This document shows positions 10,079 through 16,838 of a DNA stretch of 16,838 nt, one piece after another. Source of the stretch: JALHMQ01 sp020248785 (GTDB lineage Bacteria; Pseudomonadota; Gammaproteobacteria; Burkholderiales; Burkholderiaceae_F); contig JBKDNL010000050.1 in assembly GCA_046343415.1 (NCBI GenBank), forward strand, positions 1 to 16,838. The letters run 5' to 3'. Position numbers and translations under genes: made by a program. The notes under the pieces were generated by a model. The model was given only the letters and a program-made list of their open reading frames with translations. It did no database searches and had not been told where the DNA came from. Positions within the stretch are counted from its first letter, which is position 1. Every line of letters starts with the position of its first letter.

Positions 10079-11149
10079 ATGGAGGGCCGAGCCGCCGCCG
10101 CGCTCGACTGCGCGCAAGCACTCGCCGAACTTCAGTCGTTCGGTGCCATCATCGACGTGCGCAGCCAGAGCGAGTTCGCCGAGGACCACATCCCCGGCGC
10201 CGTGAACTATCCCGTTCTCGACGACGCGGAACGCGCGCTGATCGGCACACTGCACAAGCAGGACTCCGCGTTTGCCGCGCGCAAGCGGGGCGCCGCGCTG
10301 GTCGCCCGCAACATCGCGGCACACCTGGACACGGCGTTCTTCGACCGGCCGCGCGACTGGCGGCCGCTCGTGTACTGCTGGCGTGGCGGCCAACGCAGCG
10401 GCGCCATGACGCACGTCCTTGGTCGGGTGGGCTGGCACGCGCGGCAGCTCGACGGGGGCTATCGTGCCTACCGCCGCGCCGTGCTGGCCGCACTAGAGTC
10501 GCTGCCTCTTGCGCTCGACTTTCGCGTCATCTGCGGTACCACCGGTAGCGGCAAGAGCCGCCTGCTTCGGTGTCTGCGGGCAGCCGGCGCCCAGGTGCTC
10601 GACCTGGAGGCCATTGCGCAGCATCGTGGCTCGGTCCTCGGCGATCTGCCCGCCTCGCCGCAGCCGTCCCAGAAGTGGTTCGAATCGCAACTGTGGGATG
10701 CCCTGCGGCAGCTTGATGCCGCCCGCCCGGTGTTCGTGGAGTCCGAGAGCCGCAAGATCGGCAGCGTGCATCTGCCGCAGGCGCTGATCGGTCGCATACG
10801 GGCCGCGCCCTGCCTAGTGATCGACCTGCCATTGCACGAACGCGTGCGCCTGCTGCGACAGGAGTACGCGCACTTCGAGCTGAACGCTGCCGCGCTCGGC
10901 ATGCAGCTCGATTGTCTGACTGCGCTGCATGGCCACGAGCGCATCTCGCAGTGGAAGGCATTGGCAAGCGCCGGACACTGGGACGAGATGGTCGAGCGGC
11001 TGCTGGTGGAGCACTACGACCCGGCCTACTTGCGCTCGATCCAGCGCAACTTTCGCCAGGTTGATTCGGCGCTGCGGGTCGGCGCGCAGTCGGCCGACGA
11101 GGCGGACTTCAACCGGGTCGCGCAGTCGCTGACGGCGACCACGCGGTAG
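10079..11149 (+). CDS. mnmH: tRNA 2-selenouridine synthase (MnmH/SelU)
   Basis: Replaces sulfur with selenium in 2-thiouridine at wobble position 34 of tRNAs for Lys, Glu and Gln, through a geranylated intermediate, using selenophosphate. The protein has 356 residues. An N-terminal rhodanese domain (about 10-135) contains YCWRGGQRSG with the active Cys100; a P-loop GTTGSGKS follows at 153-160, and the C-terminal part keeps the family's RxGSVLG-like and ESESRKIG segments. The ATG at 10079 begins 2 bp after the esterase stop and has no ribosome site in front, so translation is probably coupled to tesA. Its presence predicts a selD gene elsewhere in the genome. It ends 3 bp from the convergent ppiD. 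Confidence 0.96.
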   Translation: MEGRAAAALDCAQALAELQSFGAIIDVRSQSEFAEDHIPGAVNYPVLDDAERALIGTLHKQDSAFAARKRGAALVARNIAAHLDTAFFDRPRDWRPLVYCWRGGQRSGAMTHVLGRVGWHARQLDGGYRAYRRAVLAALESLPLALDFRVICGTTGSGKSRLLRCLRAAGAQVLDLEAIAQHRGSVLGDLPASPQPSQKWFESQLWDALRQLDAARPVFVESESRKIGSVHLPQALIGRIRAAPCLVIDLPLHERVRLLRQEYAHFELNAAALGMQLDCLTALHGHERISQWKALASAGHWDEMVERLLVEHYDPAYLRSIQRNFRQVDSALRVGAQSADEADFNRVAQSLTATTR

Positions 11150-11152
11150 CAC

Positions 11153-13084
11153 CTACTGCTTCTTGTCCGCGGCCGTGGGCGGGACCGGCTTGAAGTCGGC
11201 CTTGAGGACAACAGCCTTGTGCTTTTCCTTCAGCGCGGCGACGTAGGCCGCGTCGTCGGCGGCGCCAAACGCCTGCTGAAGACCGCGCGTCAGTTGCGCC
11301 TGCTGCGCGGGATCGCCGGCCTCGGGAAGCCGGGCCGACTGCACCTGGAACACACCGAAGCTGCCACCATCGAGCTCGACTAGCACCAGCTGCGGCAGCT
11401 CGCCGGCTGCAGGCCGCATGATGCTGTTGATGGCTGCTGGCGGGAGGCCTTCCGGCTTGCTGCGACCGATCGTTCGCACCGGGCTGAAGCCGGCGTCGCT
11501 CGGCGCCTTGCGCAACTCGGCGATCCGCCTTTCCGCAGCCTCGCGCGCCAGGCGCGAGGCTTCACGCTGTTCGACACGCTGCTTCACTTGGTCGCGCACG
11601 TCAGCCAGCGGACGCACCTGTGCGGGCCGGTGCTCGATGATCCGCGCAGCAGCCAGCGTGTTGCCGGCAATCTCGATCGCCTCCGTGTTGCGCTTGCCGC
11701 TGATGGAGTCAGGCGAGAACACGGCCTCGAGCAGCCTCTGGGTGAAGATCTGCGGCGTGCCCGGACGTGCTGGTACACCTGTTCGCGGCAGCGCGTCCAC
11801 CGTCTGCACCTGCAGTTTGAGCTTGTCTGCAACCGGCCTAAGGCTGTCGGACTGCTCGTACACGGTGTTGGTGAAGATCTCTGCCGCCTCAGCAAATTTT
11901 TTCTGTGCTGCTTGCCGGCGCAGATCCGCCTCGATGTCACCACGCACCTGCGCGAACGGTTTGGTCTGCGCCGGCATCACCTCAGTGAGCTTGATGATGT
12001 GGAAACCGAAGTCGGACTCCACGATGTCGCTGATCTCGCCGGGCTTGAGCTTGAACGCCGCATCCTCGAACGGCTTGACCATCATGTTGCGGCCGAACTG
12101 ACCGAGGTCACCGCCATTGGCAGCGGAGCCGGGGTCCTTAGAGTACTCGCGCGCGAGCCGCTCGAAGTCCTTCGGATTGGTGCGCAGCTGCGCCAGGATT
12201 TCCTCGGCCTTTTTGCGGGCCCCCGCCTTGTCCTTGGCCGTGCCGCCGTCGCCAGCGGTAAACAGGATATGGCTCGCCTTGCGCTGTTCGTCCGCGCCAA
12301 AACGCGCCTTGTTCTGCTCGTAGTAGGCCAGCGCTTCGGATTCGGGCACGACGATATCGCGGGCGATGTCGTCCAGCGTCAGAATCACGTACTCGACCTT
12401 GGCCATCTCAGGCTGCCGAAAGTCGTCTTGGTTGGCGTCATAGAAGCTCTTGATCTGCTCATCAGTGACGGCAAGCTTCGCGCGGAAATCCGACGCATTA
12501 AAGCGCAGCTCGCGCACCTGACGTTCCTCGTCAATCAGCCGACGTAGGTGTTCGGTGACGGCCCTGGGAACGACGCTGGAACTGGCCACGGCTTGCAGCA
12601 GCGCCCTGCGCCGCAGATCTTGCCGCACCTGCGACTCGAAGCCCTGCTCGGAATAGCCCTGCGCCTGCAACAGGGTCTTGTAGCGCTCATAGTCGAAACG
12701 ACCACTCTGCTGGAACGCAGGTTCGGCGGCGATCAACTGGCGCACGCGCTCGGCGGTCACCTGCACGCCTTCGCGCTGCGCCTCCAGCTCAAGCGCTCTT
12801 TGCGAGAGCAGACCGTCGAGCGTGGCAGCACGCGCCTCGCGCGTATCGAACATCTTGGGGTCGAAGTCACTGCCGAACATGCCGCGTAGCCGCTCGAGTT
12901 GCTGGCGCTGCGCGATGTCGAACTCCTGCTGCGAAATCGGCGTGTCGCCGACGCGCGCGACGGCATCATCGGCGCTGATGAACTGGTTGTATGAGTAGAT
13001 GCCGGTGATGACGAACGACGGGAACACCAATACGATGAGAAAGAACATCAACCATCGGCGGTGCGAGCGGATCGAATCGAACAT
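11153..13084 (-). CDS. ppiD: Peptidyl-prolyl cis-trans isomerase / periplasmic chaperone PpiD (SurA-like)
   Basis: An inner-membrane-anchored periplasmic folding factor of 643 residues that helps newly exported proteins leave the Sec translocon. Residues 12-32 form a single membrane anchor after a short basic cytosolic tail. The next 200 or so residues are SurA-N-like helices. A parvulin domain spans about 265-370 (ASHILF, then NGGDLGQFGRNMMVKPFEDA and FGFHIIKLTEV). The C-terminal part is a second chaperone-like region and a PpiD-type tail rich in Lys. The ATG at 13084 is preceded by AAGGGG about 10 nt away. It follows the tRNA-Asp gene and its terminator, so it should have its own promoter, but I see no convincing one in 13085-13133. 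Converges with mnmH with a 3-bp gap. Confidence 0.93.
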   Translation of the reverse strand: MFDSIRSHRRWLMFFLIVLVFPSFVITGIYSYNQFISADDAVARVGDTPISQQEFDIAQRQQLERLRGMFGSDFDPKMFDTREARAATLDGLLSQRALELEAQREGVQVTAERVRQLIAAEPAFQQSGRFDYERYKTLLQAQGYSEQGFESQVRQDLRRRALLQAVASSSVVPRAVTEHLRRLIDEERQVRELRFNASDFRAKLAVTDEQIKSFYDANQDDFRQPEMAKVEYVILTLDDIARDIVVPESEALAYYEQNKARFGADEQRKASHILFTAGDGGTAKDKAGARKKAEEILAQLRTNPKDFERLAREYSKDPGSAANGGDLGQFGRNMMVKPFEDAAFKLKPGEISDIVESDFGFHIIKLTEVMPAQTKPFAQVRGDIEADLRRQAAQKKFAEAAEIFTNTVYEQSDSLRPVADKLKLQVQTVDALPRTGVPARPGTPQIFTQRLLEAVFSPDSISGKRNTEAIEIAGNTLAAARIIEHRPAQVRPLADVRDQVKQRVEQREASRLAREAAERRIAELRKAPSDAGFSPVRTIGRSKPEGLPPAAINSIMRPAAGELPQLVLVELDGGSFGVFQVQSARLPEAGDPAQQAQLTRGLQQAFGAADDAAYVAALKEKHKAVVLKADFKPVPPTAADKKQ

Positions 13085-13108
13085 CGTGATCTAGCCCCTT
13101 TTCGGGTC

Positions 13109-13127
13109 GACGCCCTACGCGGGCGCC
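13109..13127 (-). other. Small hairpin upstream of ppiD
   Basis: On the minus strand GGCGCCC and GGGCGTC can pair over 7 bp (one G-U) around a GCGTA loop, between the tRNA terminator and the ppiD start. No T-run follows. Function is unknown; it may lie in the ppiD leader. Confidence 0.3.
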
Positions 13128-13134
13128 GGACAAG

Positions 13135-13161
13135 AAAAAAGGCGAAACATGTTCGCCTTTT
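13135..13161 (-). terminator. Intrinsic terminator after tRNA-Asp
   Basis: AAAAGGCGAA (RNA sense, from 13161) pairs perfectly with TTCGCCTTTT over 10 bp around a 5-nt loop (13147-13151) and runs into TTTTTT at 13135-13140. It lies 23 bp past the tRNA-Asp CCA end and 50 bp before ppiD. The near-symmetrical A and T tracts could also let it work in the opposite direction. Confidence 0.9.
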
Positions 13162-13184
13162 GACTTGATGACTGTCCTGTTGTG

Positions 13185-13261
13185 TGGCGGAGTGGACGGG
13201 ACTCGAACCCGCGACCCCCGGCGTGACAGGCCGGTATTCTAACCGACTGAACTACCACTCC
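13185..13261 (-). tRNA. tRNA-Asp (anticodon GTC)
   Basis: A complete 77-nt cloverleaf with encoded CCA. The acceptor stem GGAGTGG pairs with CCACTCC, the D arm is standard, the anticodon loop is CTGTCAC with GTC, and the T arm contains GGTTCGAGTCC. The sequence closely follows known bacterial tRNA-Asp. It is the last gene before the intrinsic terminator. Confidence 0.98.
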
Positions 13262-13303
13262 CCACGGTCACAACATTGCAGCCGCAGCCCGTAACGCGCG
13301 ACT

Positions 13304-13379
13304 TGGTGGGTGCTGAGAGTCTCGAACTCCCGACCTACGCCTTGTAAGGGCGCCGCTCTACCAACTGAGCTAAGCACCC
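13304..13379 (-). tRNA. tRNA-Val (anticodon TAC)
   Basis: A complete 76-nt cloverleaf with encoded CCA. The acceptor stem GGGTGCT pairs with AGCACCC, the anticodon loop is CTTACAA with TAC, and the T arm contains AGTTCGAGACT. It is 42 bp upstream of tRNA-Asp and shares its terminator. No separate promoter is clear between it and hupB, so it may derive from a hupB-tRNA transcript. Confidence 0.98.
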
Positions 13380-13406
13380 TACCCGTGCCGCTGATCCAGG
13401 CTGCAA

Positions 13407-13456
13407 CTTTTCCGATGCTCTACGGTTTCAACTTCAAGCCGTCGAGCACCGGAAAG
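13407..13456 (-). terminator. Long hairpin directly after the hupB stop (possible terminator or 3' stabiliser)
   Basis: On the minus strand, starting 4 nt after the hupB stop, CTTTCCGG-TGCTC-G-ACGG pairs with CCGT-A-GAGCA-T-CGGAAAAG, giving about 17 pairs with one G-A mismatch and one G-T pair around a 13-nt loop. No T-run follows, so it is not a classic intrinsic terminator. It could protect the 3' end of hupB mRNA or mark the cleavage between hupB and the tRNA transcript. Confidence 0.55.
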
Positions 13457-13460
13457 CCTG

Positions 13461-13733
13461 CTAGTTTACAGCATCCTTGAGCGCCTTGCCGGGGCGGAAC
13501 TTCGGGATCTTCGCTGCCTTGATCTTGATGGACGCGCCGGTGCGCGGATTGCGCCCTGTGCGGGCGGCGCGCTTGCCGATGGTGAACGTACCAAAGCCCA
13601 CGAGCGTGACCGGCGCGCCTTTCTTGAGCGAAAGACGAATACCACCGACGATCGCCTCCAGCGCGCGGCCAGCGGCCGCTTTCGAAATGTCGGCCTGCTT
13701 GGCGACGTGGTCGATGAGTTCGGTCTTGTTCAC
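13461..13733 (-). CDS. hupB: Nucleoid-associated DNA-binding protein HU (beta type)
   Basis: A 90-residue histone-like protein that bends and compacts DNA as a dimer. The helical dimerisation half is residues 1-45, GFGTF at 46-50 is the beta signature, and RNPRTG at 61-66 is the DNA-binding arm tip with its intercalating proline. The start is a GTG at 13733 with GAGGGGG 5 nt upstream, a strong ribosome site suited to an abundant protein. It lies downstream of lon, as is common in proteobacteria, with a 258-bp leader that suggests its own promoter. Confidence 0.97.
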   Translation of the reverse strand: MNKTELIDHVAKQADISKAAAGRALEAIVGGIRLSLKKGAPVTLVGFGTFTIGKRAARTGRNPRTGASIKIKAAKIPKFRPGKALKDAVN

Positions 13734-13882
13734 GTAAACCCCCTCGTGGGTTGTGCTGCTCGAGTTGTTCGTGGCTTGGGAACGTCGGGCGGATGCAGCG
13801 CGCGGCGACGGCCGGCTGATCTTCGCTTGTTGATCTTGTTCGTCAGTGGGTCGTGCGCAAACGGCTCAAGTCACGCAACAAC

Positions 13883-13916
13883 GGTATATTCAACCGCAGC
13901 AGGCTCAGCCGGTCAA
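13883..13916 (-). promoter_or_regulatory. Candidate promoter of hupB
   Basis: On the minus strand TTGACC (13911-13916) is followed by an AT-rich block GAATATACC (13883-13891). The spacing to AATATA is 20 bp and to TATACC 22 bp, both longer than ideal, so assignment of the boxes is uncertain. Transcripts would have a leader of about 140 nt. The rest of 13734-13991 holds no gene that I can support. Confidence 0.3.
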
Positions 13917-13955
13917 GGGAACAAATCCGCTTGATGGACGCCACGCCACAGGCGC

Positions 13956-13987
13956 ACAAGCGGCAGGGCGCGCCGCCCGTGACTTGT
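13956..13987 (-). terminator. Hairpin after lon (weak terminator candidate)
   Basis: Starting 4 nt after the lon stop, ACAAG pairs with CTTGT as an outer stem and GGGCG with CGCCC as an inner stem over a 3-nt loop, separated by an internal loop of 4 and 5 nt. No T-run follows. It may end or stabilise the lon transcript with a protein factor. Confidence 0.35.
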
Positions 13988-13991
13988 CTCC

Positions 13992-16403
<2,412 letters not shown>

Positions 16404-16431
16404 GTCGAGTCCTACCTGGGGATGCCGACGC

Positions 16432-16459
16432 AGATGCGGGCGACCGGCGGTGGATCAAG
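16432..16459 (-). promoter_or_regulatory. Sigma-32-like heat-shock promoter of lon
   Basis: On the minus strand CTTGATC (16453-16459) and CCGCATCT (16432-16439) are 13 bp apart. The known heat-shock consensus is CTTGAAA, 11-16 bp, CCCCATNT; the match is 5 of 7 and 6 of 7 defined bases. Transcription would start near 16425, giving a short leader of about 22 nt that includes the ribosome site. Lon is a classic heat-shock gene, which supports the call. Confidence 0.65.
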
Positions 16460-16593
16460 AGAGAAATCGGACGGCGACGCAGAGCAGGCGGGGACCGGTC
16501 CGGGAAGACGGTTCCAGAGTATCACGCAGGCAGCAGTCGTCACGCCGCCGGCGTCATGCGGAAGGAGGTTGCTACAGCAGGAGCAGACCGGGC

Positions 16594-16609
16594 CGGTGCG
16601 GGGGCACCG
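16594..16609 (-). terminator. Hairpin after clpX (weak terminator candidate)
   Basis: CGGTGC and GCACCG form a perfect 6-bp stem with a 4-nt loop, 11 bp past the clpX stop codon. No T-run follows, so clpX transcription may read on into lon. A 10-bp palindrome GGACCGGTCC lies further on at 16492-16501. Confidence 0.35.
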
Positions 16610-16620
16610 TCCGCCAGCCA

Positions 16621-16838
16621 CTAGCGCGGCGCGCCGGCCACCTTGGGCTGGTCGACGTACATCAGAATCGGCCGGCCGCCGTTGACGGCATTCTCGTCGA
16701 TCACGACTTTGGCTACGTTCTGCAGGCTCGGCAACTCGTACATGGTGTCCAGCAGAACGGCCTCGACGATCGAGCGCAGGCCGCGCGCCCCGGTGCGGCG
16801 CTTGAGCGCCTTGCGGGCGATCGCACCAAGCGCATCGT
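16621..16838 (-). CDS. clpX: ATP-dependent Clp protease ATP-binding subunit ClpX (C-terminal end only)
   Basis: The last 71 complete codons of the AAA+ unfoldase that feeds substrates to ClpP. The visible part is the small C-terminal AAA+ subdomain: AIARKALKRRTGARGLRSIV contains the sensor-2 GARGLRS motif, followed by EAVLLDTMYELPS and a terminal strand region KVVIDENAV. The gene enters from the right edge, so its start, zinc-binding domain and Walker motifs are not in the window. The stop is 217 bp before the lon start, the conserved clpX-lon order. Confidence 0.97.
   Translation of the reverse strand, partial: DALGAIARKALKRRTGARGLRSIVEAVLLDTMYELPSLQNVAKVVIDENAVNGGRPILMYVDQPKVAGAPR

Noticed and set aside
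9386..11149. One continuous frame that could suggest an esterase-selenouridine synthase fusion
   Set aside because: The upstream part reads tesA in the wrong frame; the real esterase frame ends with a TGA at 10074-10076 and mnmH starts afresh at 10079.
13185..13379. Possible integration site at the tandem tRNA genes
   Set aside because: No integrase, no repeated tRNA 3' fragment and no change in neighbouring gene character; the flanking genes are the conserved hupB and ppiD.
16492..16501. Palindrome GGACCGGTCC between clpX and lon
   Set aside because: A single 10-bp GC palindrome can occur by chance and does not overlap the proposed promoter; no known factor is suggested.

Overview
The window is GC-rich, almost gapless bacterial chromosome. 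The run clpX, lon, hupB, tRNA-Val, tRNA-Asp, ppiD (all on the minus strand), together with the TRAP transporter and hydantoinase content, fits a betaproteobacterium, most likely Burkholderiales. That assignment is inferred from gene order and protein character; no marker gene was compared.

Region 1 (1-7127) looks like a catabolic or uptake module. On the minus strand a small winged-helix regulator gene is followed after 8 bp by a hydantoinase/5-oxoprolinase-type gene that runs off the left edge just as a HyuB-like domain begins. Divergently, on the plus strand, lie the three TRAP transporter genes (binding protein, small permease, large permease), then a DadA-type D-amino-acid dehydrogenase gene. 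The 188-bp divergent spacer carries a perfect tandem 10-bp repeat, a consensus -35 box and a downstream inverted repeat, a likely control region for both directions. A terminator-like hairpin lies between the binding-protein and permease genes.

Region 2 (7188-11149) is housekeeping: the bifunctional NAD(P)H-hydrate repair enzyme (nnr), a YbbA-type ABC ATPase on the minus strand, and, head-to-head with it, a TesA-type GDSL esterase followed 2 bp later by the tRNA 2-selenouridine synthase (mnmH/selU). The latter implies selenium use for tRNA modification.

Region 3 (11153-16838, all minus strand) is a protein quality-control and nucleoid block: clpX (3' end only), lon with a good sigma-32-like heat-shock promoter, hupB with a long hairpin after its stop codon, tRNA-Val(UAC), tRNA-Asp(GUC), a textbook intrinsic terminator, and ppiD.

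No gene-free stretch exceeds 300 bp; the largest are 13734-13991 (hupB leader) and 16404-16620 (lon leader). No CRISPR array, insertion sequence, integrase, phage gene or clearly transferred segment is visible. I do not see an obviously undescribed system. The most informative part is the regulator/hydantoinase/TRAP/DadA module, whose substrate and control are open.
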